From NCBI RefSeq assembly GCF_029962835.1, contig NC_080574.1:27378001-27442000 (forward strand): a stretch of DNA of 64,000 bases. Direction: 5' to 3'. How positions within the stretch are numbered: position 1 is the stretch's first letter; each line of letters opens with the position of its first letter. Under the pieces are notes generated by a model. It made no database searches and had not been told where the DNA came from. It worked only from the letters and a program-made list of their open reading frames with translations. Below, piece by piece: positions 31,701-43,050 of this stretch. Position numbers and translations under genes: made by a program. The stretch comes from Magnolia sinica (lineage: Eukaryota > Streptophyta > Magnoliopsida > Magnoliales > Magnoliaceae).

Positions 31701-34700
31701 TCGATGCCTTTGAGAACCTCCTTTTTCATGGATAGCACATCCCCCTAGAGGGCCGAAGCCCTATAAGATGATGAGTCTTTTGTCCACCAACCTCCCTTAG
31801 AACTTTCATACTTGCTTTTGAGTAACTTGTTCCAAAGACTCCCACTTTTGGTCCATAGTCTCCAGATCCACTTCCCTAAGAGGGCCCGATTCATTATCTT
31901 GAGGTCTTTAATCCCTACACCTCCTTATTGAATATGCTTGCACAACTCCTATTCTACTAAGTGGAATTTCTTTTTCTCCTCCTTCCCGTGCCATAGGAAA
32001 TTGCATCTAGATTTATCTAGAATAGCCAGAACTGAAGCCGGGCACCTAAATAGAGATATGAAGTACAATGGGAGATTTGATTAAGCCGCCCCCCAAGAGA
32101 TAAATATCTGCATTTCCATCTAGTAAGCTACTTCTCGAACCTGTCTATGACCTTATCCCATAGAGATTTAGGAGGCTTTCCAATGCACAACGGGAGACCA
32201 ACAAAGGAGGTCGGGAAACGACCTATAGAGTAGTCAAAAAGTTCAGCATATTTCCTGATATCTTCTTCCTTCATATTCACCCAATACATCTTGGAATTAG
32301 ACATATTAACTCTCAGACCAGAGACTGCCTCAAAACAACAGATCGTAGTACACAAATTGCTCACCTTCTCCTGACTCGCATCACTGAATAGCAACATATC
32401 ATCCGCAAACTGAATATGAGAAATCGGAGCGCCCATGCCATTTACTCTGATGCCGTTTAAAATACCTTCTTCTTGGCCTTTGATCAACATTCTAGATAAA
32501 GCCTCCTTGACTATGAGGAAGAGAAAAGGAGACAATAGGTCTCCCTCGAATCCATTTACTAATATAGAGAAGTGTGCGGAACCAACGCACTCCCCCATCC
32601 ACCCTTTCCATTTCTCACCAAAACCCATACGCGATAGCATATACTGAAGGAAACCCTAGTCCACATGATCATATGCCTTCTCAAGGTCGAGCTTGCATAG
32701 AATACCCTTCGATCTGGATCTATGGCTGGAATCCAGGCATTCATACGCAACCAAAGCGTTGTCAATGATTTGTCTACCTGGAATGAACGCACTTTGATTA
32801 CCAGAAATTACCTTCCCTATCACCTTCTTTAAACGAGACGCCATAACTCTTGCCGAAATCTTGTACGACCCTCCAATTAAGCTTATCGGTCTAAAATCTT
32901 TAAAGCATGCCACACCCAAGACTTTAGGAATTAACGCTATAAAAGATGCCCCAAGACCTTTTGAAAGACAACCTCTATCATGAAATTCACTAAAGAAATC
33001 CATAACGTTACCCTGAATGACTTCCTAGAACGTCTGAAAGAAAATGATCGGGAACTCGTCTGGCGCAAGAGCCTTGTCTCCTCCCAAGGCTTATATCGCT
33101 GACTTCACTTCTTCCGGCGTAAAAAAAAAAAATCATAATTAAGGGTTTAGTTGATGGATGATAGCTCCCTCTTTGCGACACATGAAATTTTCAAACCATT
33201 GATCAGGATGACTATAATCATCCTATCAAATTGATCTTTGAGAGGGATGGACAATCAAAATGTAGACCCACAAGATGTAAGGTCAAAATCAATAAATCTT
33301 TGTAGTGTAATCAACATGGGCTGTTTTTCTGAGCCATTCTTGGATAGTTAGTATCTTTTAATCAAAGTAATTTCAAGAGGGGTGGTTAATCAAAGGTGGC
33401 TCCCACACGTTAGATGGTTTACCCCCCTTTTTTTTCCCATAATGGTCCATTCTGCTTTGATTTGTCAAATCTCACTCAAATCTTTTGTAACGATCTGCAA
33501 AATCGGCCTAGATATAGTCTAAAATGACTTTCTAAGCTTCCTCATCATCATCATGATCATCATTTAAGCCTTATTCCGACTAATTGGGGTTGGCACTTTC
33601 TAAGCTTCCTCTACTGTTTAAATTTTTTTTTTTTTTTTAAATAAGGGAAGAAATTAACAAAATTTGGATTTTTTTTAAAATTTTTTTCAAATTTAAGCCT
33701 TTACGCCTGTATCGGTCTGTATCAGTCCCATGTCCGTGCCGATATGCTCAGTATCGGCTGCCCGGCCCATTTTTTATCCAAGGCTTGTATGACCCCATAT
33801 TGCATATTGTATTGAGCTGATATAGATACGATACACCCTATCGGTCTATACAATGCGGATATTTCAATCCATGGCATGGTGAGTTAGGTGAACCATTTGA
33901 TGATCCTATCAATGATTAGGAAATGGATGATCCATAATTATTATAGAAGAAAAGGTACGACCAGTGATCTGGCGGTCCACCCTTGATTGCCAATTCCTTG
34001 CAAAATGCACTTCCATCGGATGATCCTAGCCATTGTATTAAAAAAAAAAGAAAAGAAAAAAAAAAAGGCAATAGACGACCCATATTTATTATACCAAGAA
34101 AGGTCTAATAATTGTCTAACACGTGCAACCCACCTTTGATTGCCCACTCTCTCAAAATTTCTTTGATCAGATGATACTAACCATCCTAGCAATGGCTTGA
34201 AAAATGGCTGGTCTGCATCCATCAATGGTTTGGAAAATTGACATTGTGGCAAGGGGAAGCTATTATCCATCAACTAATAACCCCTCAAGTTTCTACTTTT
34301 TCTTTGTTATCCAACCAAACAAGTTTTCGTACATAAAAAAGAAAAAAATGTCATTTTGTCAACACAATGAAACAGCTTGTTTTTAGAAAAATAGCACAAA
34401 ATATAAATATGCTTTAATTGAAAATTACAATTTCAAAAGTTTCAGAAAATTTTTTAATTCAACATCCAAGCACAACCTAATTCTCATAAATATCATGGAA
34501 GGGGCTTTTTACAATATAAAATGAAATTACTTTTTACAAACCAAACCTGTATGTGGAGCAACTTCTGAAAATCGTGAAAGTGTTTATTTTTTTTATAGAG
34601 GTTTTCTCAATATATTTGCTGCAACCAAATGCACCTAATACAAAATTAGCTATATAGAAACCATCCCCATATTAATGATCTTCTATCTAGTTCCTGATCT

Positions 34701-37420
34701 AGACTCTATTGCTATCATAAATGAGGGAGGTTGCATGAATTCTGTTATTTATTTTAAGTTTTAGGATCTAGCGTGTCTACTACCTATTAGCAAATGGTAT
34801 CAATGATGCAAGCTGCTGATTGGTGCACTATGTCGCTGGATCTGGGCTGTTCAATTAGTGAACTACCTCTTGGATGACCAGTAGCCTGAAATTGTACTGA
34901 TTGGAATTTCATAACTTACCCAATCCACCGACCATTTTAAAACAGCCATGAAAAGTTTAAATCAATGGTATAGAGAAAGGTTTGGAGATTGGATGGTGGC
35001 AAAATGCAGATTGCTGCAATTTTCAACCATTGGCACATCTGCTGGCCTTGCAGTTGGTTCAGTTTATTGACATATTTCCCAATCTAGTGAGTCATAGGGT
35101 TGATACCAATGCCATTTACCAAATGTTACTGTATCACACTGTATCTGGTCTCTTGGAATAATTGTTACTGCAGTTCTAGTAGCAACAATACTAAATGAAG
35201 TCTTAAAATACCGCCATTTCATGCTGTCAATGTCAAAATTACTGGTCGGGTCCCATGATTTTGGCATCATATAATTGGAGGAAAAGTGTCTTTGGTCTTT
35301 TCAGTTCTCTGCAATCTATGTTTTTTTCAAAAAAACAACGATCATTTTATTATTAAAAGGCCGAAGCCAAAGAATACAAAACCAGGAAAAATAAAATTAC
35401 AATTGACAGGCCCATTACAACTCTGACCAAGAAGCAGGAAACTGATCAAAGACTACAAAATTTGCTGCCTGTCCCTATTCTATTACCTTCAATTTCGGTT
35501 TCTGAAGCAACAGTTGGCATACTCAAATGCCATACCTGCTTCCCAACTTAGCCCCTCCATTTCAAGCTAAAAAGAACTGATTTATCAAACTTGGAACAAC
35601 CCATGCAAGTCAAAGAACAAGGGCACTTCTTTAGAAAAAGAAAATGACAGTGTCGGAGACACATTATCCTAACCTTTTATTTTCATTTGTTGGTTTCATA
35701 GATCTTTTATATAGTTTTGAACTGTTTATTCATTTTCACTAATCAGGATACAGTGGTTTTTTTTTTTTTTTTTTTTTTAAAAAAATTTAAATTCGAAAGA
35801 TCAGATAACAGTTTTCTACATTTTATGCTTCTTTAAACATAAAATAAAATCTTAACCACTCATAATAAACGTGTAGTGTCACTCTACACACAACAAACAT
35901 GTCAGCATTTCATGTTTTCTGCTAGTGTTTTATTTGCCACCAGTGGCATCTCCATCTATGGAGCACCATTTTGGGGCTGTTTGGGAATGAGGATTCCTCA
36001 GGAAATTGATTTTTTTTTTTTTTTTTCCATGGAATGATGTTTTTCTTCTGTATGTTTTCAGTTGTATTGCAGCTCTTCTGGGGGCTAATGTTATTCTGAC
36101 TGATCTGCCTGATCGGCTGAAGCTCCTAAAGAAGAACATTGAAACCAACATTGAAGGGAATGCACGTGGTTCGGCCATGGTGACTGAGCTCGAGTGGGGT
36201 GATGAGCCAGATTGCGAGTTGATTGATCCTTTGCCAGACTTTGGTAAGCCTCTCTTCTTACCTATGAGTTTGTGGGATATCTGTATTGCATTTAGGTTTC
36301 AGTCCATGTGTGGAGAACGATTATTGGTAAAGGTATTTATTTGAAACAAGAATATTGCATTATTAATTACTGAGAAGAAAGTAATTAACAATATGAAGTA
36401 CATCCATGTGATTTTAGCCACCTTCACAAAGTTGAAGTGGATCGTAACTTGGCTAGATCAAATTCAAACTGAACCATGAAATCATATTGTTAACTCGTCG
36501 AATCAACTCACAAACTAGGTCGACTCAACACAACTCACAGTGACTTAGACCAATTATTTGGCTTGCAAAACCAGTTTGTATAGAAATGGAAAAACTGTTA
36601 AGGAGGAAGAATCAAACTCAAGACATCCATGGGAGGTAGTGACAACTCTACCACCAGGCTACACATTAGTTCGTTGTTAAATGTCCTATTTTGTAGTACT
36701 TGTATTGAATTTAACAATTCTAAATATTCTCTATAGTTATAAATGTAATAATTTATAACTATTAAATATCAAGTTGAGTTGGGTCAAGTCTCCAAGTTGA
36801 CCTGATCTGAATGAACATCGAGTCGAGCGTTTTCTGGTTTTTAAACTATGTTTTCAACTTAAGTTATTTGGCTCAAATAGTAGGTCTTTGTAAAATCAAT
36901 AAATAGCTAATCATAAGATTCTATTGACATCCTCAATTGAAAATCTCAATCTTCTGGACTTTACTCAACAAAATTCTTTGCTTTTCTGTTAGCCTAGGGT
37001 TGAACTTTGCAGATCTTGTTTATAGGTGTAAATTAATGTACAAACATTTTGTGTTTTAGTATTGGGGTCCGATGTAATCTACAGTGAAGGGGCGGTCACG
37101 GATCTCCTGGTTACTCTACGGCAACTTTCTGGGGCCCACACAACTATTTTCCTGGCGGGAGAGCTACGAAACGGTAAATTATATCATACCAAAGCTTGAC
37201 GTCAAGAATCTTCTCATTCCAATTTTTTGGGTGTGAGGAAAGATCTCAACACCCATTTCTCTTTGCAGATGTTGTGCTGGAATGCTTCTTGGAAGAGGCT
37301 ATGAAGGAGTTTGTAGTTGGTCATGTTGATCAGGCGCAATGGCACCCGGATTATTGCAGCCATCGGGTAGCAATGTTTGTTTTAGTGAAGAAATCGCAGA
37401 AAAGGGGGCTGAGGGAATAG
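28782..37420 (+). CDS. METTL21/VCP-KMT-like protein-lysine methyltransferase, 5 exons
   Basis: Exons 28782-29015, 30374-30516, 36062-36243, 37060-37173 and 37269-37420 join in frame through GT-AG introns to 274 codons plus stop. An earlier ATG at 28770 would add four residues; 28782 (gagATGg) has the better context. Seven-beta-strand SAM-binding features are present. The family's WD motif is at 89-90, motif I is ELGSGCG at 117-123, the motif II-like TDLPDR starts near 139, and post-motif DVIY is at 191-194. The Asp-x-x-Tyr form is diagnostic of the METTL21 subgroup (METTL21A/D), which trimethylate lysines of HSP70 or VCP/p97 chaperones; the substrate here is an inference. The protein has no signal peptide or membrane segment and is probably cytosolic or nuclear. 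Intron 2 is 5,545 bp and holds an antisense L1; intron 1 holds a long inverted repeat. The coding exons are intact. Confidence 0.92.
29467..29740. mobile_element. Compact palindromic MITE (copy 11) forming a near-perfect hairpin
   Basis: Left arm about 29467-29591 and right arm about 29607-29735 are inverted copies with only a 15-base loop around 29598. Shared words include 'cacaggaaacagtgggga' against 'tccccactgtttcctgtg' and 'gcagatccaaagctca' against 'tgagctttggatctacc'. It lacks the central loop segment of the larger copies. It lies in intron 1 of the methyltransferase gene and is therefore transcribed. Confidence 0.85.
29741..30373. other. Methyltransferase intron 1, no further feature
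   Basis: AT-rich intron up to the acceptor 'catttaccag' before 30374. Confidence 0.5.
30702..30740. repeat. Poly(T) followed by (GT)n microsatellite
   Basis: About 16 T residues run directly into about 11 GT units within intron 2 of the methyltransferase gene. Confidence 0.9.
30770..33125 (-). pseudogene. L1-type LINE ORF2, 5'-truncated, antisense in methyltransferase intron 2
   Basis: Minus-strand frames give the reverse transcriptase from its N-terminal blocks ('FIALIPKV', 'DFRPISLIGGSYKI', 'SAFIPGRQIIDNAL', 'KLDLEKAYDHVD', 33003-32656). An intact catalytic FADD ('IQFADDMLLF') follows in 32640-32128. After it come 'VGLPLCIGKPPKSLWD', a middle region at 31738-31508, and the zf-RVT tail 31378-31007 ('CLCCMADKESVDHLFVHC'). 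The 3' end is the T-run at 30770-30784. The endonuclease is missing, and there are several stops and frameshifts. It is less decayed than the LINEs in the PP6 gene, so probably younger. No convincing TSD was found. Confidence 0.85.
33126..35327. other. Methyltransferase intron 2, repeat-derived sequence
   Basis: A 'tatcggtctgtatcag' and 'gatacgatacaccctatcgg' element (33690-33880) resembles the ends of the hAT at 19583. A roughly 153-bp imperfect tandem pair follows at 33890-34215 ('ttgattgcc' at 33983 and 34136, 'gatgatcct' words). The remainder has no recognisable feature. Confidence 0.5.
35328..35650 (-). mobile_element. L1 3'-end fragment, antisense in intron 2
   Basis: A T-rich start, then in inverse 'ggccttttaataataaaat', is the same kind of 3' tail as the retroposon at 17842-18230. 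No coding domain remains. The right boundary is approximate. Confidence 0.45.
36430..36860 (-). repeat. 'gagtcaactcg' TIR-like repeat with tRNA-like core (copy A)
   Basis: Sequence rich in 'gactcaaca' and 'gagttgggtcaagtc' surrounds a core that reads on the minus strand 'tagcctggtggtagagt' (A-box-like) and, 30 bases on, 'gagtttgattc' (B-box-like) at about 36665-36605. It lies in methyltransferase intron 3. Compare 41480-41915. Confidence 0.5.
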
Positions 37421-38039
37421 TTTCTGAGTCTCGGTTTTGGGTGTCGGTCTCACTATCAATCCAGTCTTTCCATAAGGAGTGTGTTCCTCTTCTACAAGGA
37501 TACCAACAGTTCTGTTGCCTAGTTACCAGAAGCAGCAGGAAGCAAGAGCAGCAAATGCAGAAAGTTATTTCTGGATTCAGATTCCTTAGGAATTCTAGGA
37601 ATTCTGAGATTTCAAAACTGGTGATGGATTGGAATGTGTGGGCAAGGAAGTCGCCCGAGCTTGACGTCTGTGATGAAATTTTCTTATAGCTGTATGCAAA
37701 AGCTCTAGAGGCATATCAGGCATGCATGAAGGTTCTTACAGAGAGAAGTGAACAGAACGCCATTTTAATGGCAAAAATGGAACAGAAAACTGATAATTTG
37801 ATAGAAGTATGAAAGCTATAAGGAAAGATATCGAATCCAATGGCCTGCACAGCAGTCAGAAAAAGCATAAGAACGTCTGGATTAATGCGAAATGAACTAG
37901 AGTCATCCAGCAACTGAAGTTGTGTATTTGTGTATGATAGAATTTCTGATGCCATCAAACTACAACTTTCCATCTCAAACACATTGATTGGTTACAATTG
38001 ATACTTGGCTGTGGGTCTCACCACCTATGTGAATCGATC
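37421..38039. other. Probable 3' UTR of the methyltransferase gene
   Basis: Follows the stop at 37418-37420. A 116-codon open frame overlaps the last exon in another frame, but has no protein features. Confidence 0.45.
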
Positions 38040-38320
38040 AAAGTGCATGTCATGGTTCTTAAACTCAGTCACTGGACTCAAAACTCAGCTGAGTCAATTT
38101 GACTTGATGAGAAATCGAGCTGAGTCACCGTGAAACTCGCTGATGACCACAACTCGGTTCAGACTTGGGCCGACTTGTCCAGTTGGCTCGCCTACAAGGT
38201 TGACTCTATGCAACTCAACGACTAGAAACAAGTCATTCTCTGAGTAAAGTTTATTTTTTAATTAAAAACAATTACAGTTAGTGGGATTCGGACTCCTGTT
38301 TGACTATTTTGTACCCATCC
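38040..38320 (-). repeat. 'gagtcaactcg' repeat with tRNA-like core (copy B)
   Basis: It begins 'catggttcttaaactcagtc', the end type of this family. The minus strand at about 38308-38283 reads 'caggagtccgaatccca', a B-box-like word. It is truncated on the right. Confidence 0.4.
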
Positions 38321-38459
38321 TAAGTATCTATGTTCCTCTGTTTGGTAGATGTGTAAAAATAAAAATGAGTTTATCTCTTTTTAGTTAATAGTAATTTTGT
38401 ATTTGAGATCTTGATCACATTAGAGATCAAGATTTGTAATACACAATTTCTATTTACCA

Positions 38460-39252
38460 AGGGCCCATTTGGATCCTACTAAATAAGTAGCTTTTTAAAC
38501 TTAACAAGTTACTTTTTTTAAATAAGTTTGGTTATTAAACTTAAATAAGTAACTTTTTAGATAAAGGTAGCTTATTTTTATCAGTTATTTTTTTATTGCT
38601 TTTTAACTTCCAAAGCAATTCATTTCCTTCATTTTCATTCGTGACAAAGCAACTTAGAAAATTATTTAAGGGATTATGCTCTATGTGGCCATGAACCCAT
38701 GAGATTGGAAAATCATCCAATGAATGAGTAAATGATCTAGTGGCCCCACATAATGGACAATCCACACCCAAGGGGAGCCCCGCATGATGGGCAACCCACA
38801 TCAAAGGTGGGCTCCACATGATGGGCAATTAATAATGGTGGGCCCTACATGATGGACAGTCCACATCAAATGCCGGCCTAATGATGAGTGACCCATATCC
38901 AAGGCGGGTCCCACATGATGGATGACTAATATGAAGGTGGGCCCTACCTAATGAACTATGCACATTAAAGGTTAGCCCCTAATGATAGTGGCTCACAACC
39001 AAGGTGGGCCCTGCATGATGGGCAGCCCACATCAAAGGTGAGGCCCACACAATGAACGATACACATCAAAGGTTAGCCACATGTGATGGATGGTGGATGT
39101 GAGTGGGACCAAACAAACTTTTGAGATATTTACTTTTGATGTTAAAAACTAATTATGCTTTTCTACTTTTTGGATGATAAGTATGTTGTTTGCCAAACGT
39201 ACTTATCCAGGGATCAAGTATCTAAAGTAACTTACGATCCAAACGCCCCCTA
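38460..39252. mobile_element. TIR element of the 'taagttactta' family with gggccc ends
   Basis: The left end GGGCCCATTTGGATC (38461-38475) is matched in inverse by GATCCAAACGCCCCC (39236-39250). Internally there are many 'tgatgggcaacccacatcaa' type units (about 38750-39090). The right end is duplicated downstream (39233-39482). Confidence 0.7.
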
Positions 39253-39482
39253 AATGTGATCAATTCATTTTTAGACATCTACCGAGCAGGGCCAAAATAC
39301 CAATCCTAAATTAATATTTTAAATATCAACTCCGAGTCAAGTCACATCATCGAGTCATACGATCCAAACGCCCCCTAAATGTGATCAATTCATTTTTAGG
39401 CATCTACCGAGCAGGGCCAAAATACCAATCCTAATTTAATATTTTAAATATCAACTCCGAGTCAAGTCACATCATCGAGTCA
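39233..39482. repeat. 125-bp tandem duplication
   Basis: 'tacgatccaaacgccccct' occurs at 39233 and again at 39358. The two 125-bp units differ at only a few positions ('ttagacatc' against 'ttaggcatc'; 'cctaaattaa' against 'cctaatttaa'). The unit includes the right TIR of the preceding element, so it arose after that insertion. Confidence 0.9.
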
Positions 39483-40640
39483 ACTTGACCCGGCTGGATA
39501 TCGATTCAAGGTTTTGCCTTTTTAAACTATGGTGCATGTTGGGATCATTTTCTTGCACGCCCATGCGCTGATTAGCATTTTCTGGTCGAAAGGCTTCACA
39601 AGTGGTCCAGGCAGGTAAATCATACTCAGAAGCACACTTCCATGATTCTACATCAATAAAACAGAAAAGGTTTGGCAAGCTCAAGCATTGGCTACTGCTG
39701 TACGTATGAAATCCAGGTCATTCTAACCCATACATCTTATCTGGATGAAGGGTCAGGCAGAAAATTAGGTCTGTTTCGATATTCAGGTGGGCCTCTGTGT
39801 AAATCAAAGGTGCCTTTCCCTCTCCAATTTTCATGTGTTATGGCCCACTTGAGTGTTGGATCATGTTGATGTTTTACACATGGTGGTACTATGAGCTGAC
39901 ACATCTGATGGACAGATCCTTCATACATCATATGGGCCCCACATCTGCCTGGTACCAGTACCATTCAGGCACGCCCCTTCTGTAGAGGAAGTGAGCTTGG
40001 AAGTGACATGGGTCTTGGATGGGCTGCACGAAAGACGCATCAAACACGAGATGGAAAAACGCCCTTGATGAAACGGGTTGACTCAAATGTACTGATCATG
40101 CACTTGTTGGCAGACCAAGTACTTCAAAAATGATACCAGAACAAGCACAAGTAGCTGTTATTATAAATACTGGGACGACGCTACAAGAAACATACGCATG
40201 CATAGTTAGTATTACAAAGAAAAAACAAAAGAATGGAAATGAATATATTGTTTCCGGACAAGCAAGCTTATTAGCTTTTGAAGAACTTCAACCAGTGGTA
40301 ATTTACTCACTACATTTGCAAGCAAAGAAACTTTGTCAATGTCCATCCACCTGTAGTTCAAAGGCTGTTGGTGCATCATTCTGCAATAGTACAGTCATGG
40401 GGTTCATTTCTTCTCTTCATGAAGGTATCCAAGGTCATGGCCTACTCAAGCTGGGGACCACTGACCGAAGTAAGGATGCAGTGTGGATGGTGATCTGGCC
40501 TGTTTGCATGTAACAGGAATGGGTACCTAAAAACACCAGAGAAGGAAAATAATTCAAAGAAATAAAGCCCCAGTAGAAGTTTGGAATTGTTAACTGCAAG
40601 CTTGCAAGCAGATGAGAGAATGGCTGCTTGGTTTTAAAAG
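39483..40640. other. Intergenic; half-copy of the palindromic repeat, no gene
   Basis: About 39775-39960 carries 'ggcccacttgagtgttgga' and 'acatcatatgggccccaca', one arm of the palindromic family. A 127-codon plus-strand frame at 40130-40513 has no recognisable domain and was not accepted. Confidence 0.5.
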
Positions 40641-40664
40641 GTAGGGTTGAGGGGAGGTTGTCAT

Positions 40665-40742
40665 GTGCGACGGCATATGCGAAAATATGCGATCACATAT
40701 GCGATGTATGCGATTGCATACAGCATATGCAATCGCATATTG
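40665..40742. repeat. Palindromic 'gcatatgcgat' array
   Basis: Short words catatgcga, atgcgatc, gcatatgcaatcgcatat and their inverses repeat about eight times in 78 bp. Similar words mark ends of TATCGCA-type hAT elements, so this may be one eroded end. Confidence 0.7.
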
Positions 40743-40899
40743 GCCAACAGTCGGCACATTATTATTATTATTATTTTTTGTAATAAAAAAACTTTCTCCT
40801 ATAAGAAGGCTTCCAAACCTCCCCCATTTGCAATATTCTCACTCCAAAACTCTTTTAATCTATTTTTCTCTTACATTTCTTAATTCCAAGTGGTCTTAA

Positions 40900-40903
<4 letters not shown>

Positions 40904-40946
<43 letters not shown>
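40904..40946. repeat. (CT)n microsatellite
   Basis: About 21 uninterrupted CT units. Confidence 0.95.
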
Positions 40947-40949
<3 letters not shown>

Positions 40950-41479
40950 CCCTACAATCCCTTTCTTGGAAGTTGAAAGATCAAAATTCAAGCACTTGTT
41001 ATTTAAATTATTGTTTAATTGATTTTATTTCTCTCAAATATATTTTAAGTATGTAAAATTAGTTATTTATTAACTTAGGAAAGTTACCCTTAATTTCTTC
41101 TTCGTTTTTTTACAAATTTTTTGAATTTTTCCATATTTTTCGATTTTTTTTTTTCAAAAAAAAACAAAAAATAAAATAAAATTGTGATTCAACAATCGTG
41201 GATTCACCCATTTAATAATCGGGTTTGTATTTTCGGCCCAGATTCAACCTGTAAGAATCTGGGTCAGGTCTAAGTTGAAATAAGCCAACTCATTTATTTA
41301 ATGGGTCGGCTCTGGGTATAGAAGGATCCAAACTCGACCCATAACATTCATGGGTGAGGTCAAAGTCTGGGTTGGGTCAAGGTATTCACATCATGATCAC
41401 TACATGATGGCCAGCCATATCTCATACAAGTATGCATGGTGGCATGGGTTTTCTGTAGTCACCTCACACAGAATAGCAT
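40947..41479. other. Intergenic, no gene recognised
   Basis: AT-rich sequence, then words such as 'ttgggtcaaggt' related to neighbouring TIR repeats. Confidence 0.4.
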
Positions 41480-41915
41480 AGTTCAAAAACCCAAAAGTCA
41501 ACCCAATGTTGGCCAGGTCAAAATGACTCAAAAACTCAACCCAACCTGATCCGACTCGATATCTAATCATTAAAAATGAAAATACTTAGAATAGAAATAT
41601 ATATTCAGGATTAGTATAAGTTGTATAAAATACAGGTTCTATCAGCAGTAACTTAGATAGCATGCTGGTAAAAGTACATCTTACCTCCTGGACAAGGTCA
41701 TCTGTTCAATTCCCTCCCTCGTTTTACATTTTACTGGCGATCACCTCTGACTAACCGAGTCACTCGGAATCACACCGAGTCAAATTGACTAAACTGACTG
41801 GTCGAGTCAAACCAGGGACAGAGTTTCCCAGAGACTTGGCTCAAAATCTCACCGAGTCAAGTTGACTCAGTCAAGTTTCAAGTCGAGTAAGCAAGTTTTA
41901 GAACTATGGCAATAG
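41480..41915 (+). mobile_element. TIR element with internal tRNA-like module (copy C)
   Basis: The ends 'catagttcaaaaacc' (about 41487) and, in inverse, 'gttttagaactatgg' (to about 41910) form a TIR. Subterminal 'gagtcaagttgactcag' words are inverted copies. In the middle (about 41654-41715) is 'tagcatgctggtaaaagt', then, 33 bases on, 'gttcaattccct', arranged like Pol III A and B boxes. This is the clearest copy. Confidence 0.6.
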
Positions 41916-42449
41916 CATTCCTTGGCAAGGTCTTCTTTCCTTTTTCTTTTTTCTTTTTTCACAATTCTATGGATAAGACCCAAGTGTATTGTATAAAATA
42001 TCAAGAAGAGTACCTTCTTGCATTTAACTTCAAAGTGCATGAGAGTTTTGGCAAGAAAGGCAATTTAAAGGTGTACAATATCACATCATTCTCATATAGG
42101 TATTAACTTTGGTAAGTAATGAACTGATGTAATAATAAGATGCATTTAGGTAAGTAATAGAATGTTATAATTGACAACATATCACACATGATAATGGTCC
42201 GTTGACTTACCTGTAAACCCAGATCCAGCTTGTGACGTTGGGCCAGGCCTTAAAAGCCCATTAGTGGCTACCTATTGACAATTGCCTTCCTGCACTCTTG
42301 AACTGGTCACCACCTGCACTGGAATTTCAGTACAGACCCATGATTATACCATGCGCAAATGCATATAGACAAGCTGCAGATGTGCTCAGGTCACTGCATA
42401 TTTTAAGAAAACTATTAAAGGGATGATGGATAATTAAACACCACTTCTT

Positions 42450-42935
42450 AAAATCATTGTTTAAAAAAAAAATGAAAACTCAACTTGACTCAATGTTCAT
42501 TTCGGTTGGGTTGACTCAAAGACTTGACCCGACTTGACTTGGTAGTTAATAAGTCAATAAAATAAAAACAGTAGCAATACTAACGTAAGATGTAAATCAA
42601 TTATCTTCAGATTAGTATTATGAAATGAGAAACAAGCAAACAACTGCTGCATAGCTTGCTGGTTGAGTGCACTGCAGGTTGTGGTTTCAACTAACTCTCT
42701 GTCGTCTGTTACTCTTTTTATTAAAAAGACCCCTGACAAGGCGAGTGACTCAGCCTGAGTCACAGCGAGTTGCATTGAACTGACCAAGTTAGCGAGTTGA
42801 CTTGACGTGTCTTTGCGAGTCAGGGCCGAGTTACTCTAAGACTCAATTTTACAAGTCTCAGCTCAAAATCTCACCGAGTCGAGTTGACTCAGCTGACTTT
42901 TGGGTTGAGTCAGCAAGTTTTAGAACTATGCTTAA
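42450..42935 (+). mobile_element. TIR element with internal tRNA-like module (copy D)
   Basis: The right end 'agcaagttttagaactatgc' is the same as copy C, and the left side has 'ggttgggttgactcaaag'. The mid-section reads 'tagcttgctggttgagtgca', then 'gtggtttcaacta' (about 42653-42695), a weaker tRNA-like pair. No clear TSD was found. Confidence 0.55.
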
Positions 42936-43050
42936 AAGCATGAAAACATGCATCATACCTTGGTAGTGAGGTTGCTTGAATGATCATTTCAGACAACCAT
43001 GCTGTACATCCACTGCTTCTACCAGTGCATCTATGGATGTGGAGATTTTT

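Noticed and set aside
37339-37689. 116-codon frame over the end of the methyltransferase gene
   Set aside because: It overlaps the true last exon in another frame and then the 3' UTR; composition is not protein-like.
40130-40513. 127-codon plus-strand open frame
   Set aside because: No domain, no splice partner and no codon pattern suggesting coding. It lies in repeat-bearing intergenic DNA.
41654-41715. Functional tRNA gene
   Set aside because: A- and B-box-like words are present, but acceptor and anticodon stems do not pair convincingly. Kept only as a tRNA-like module.
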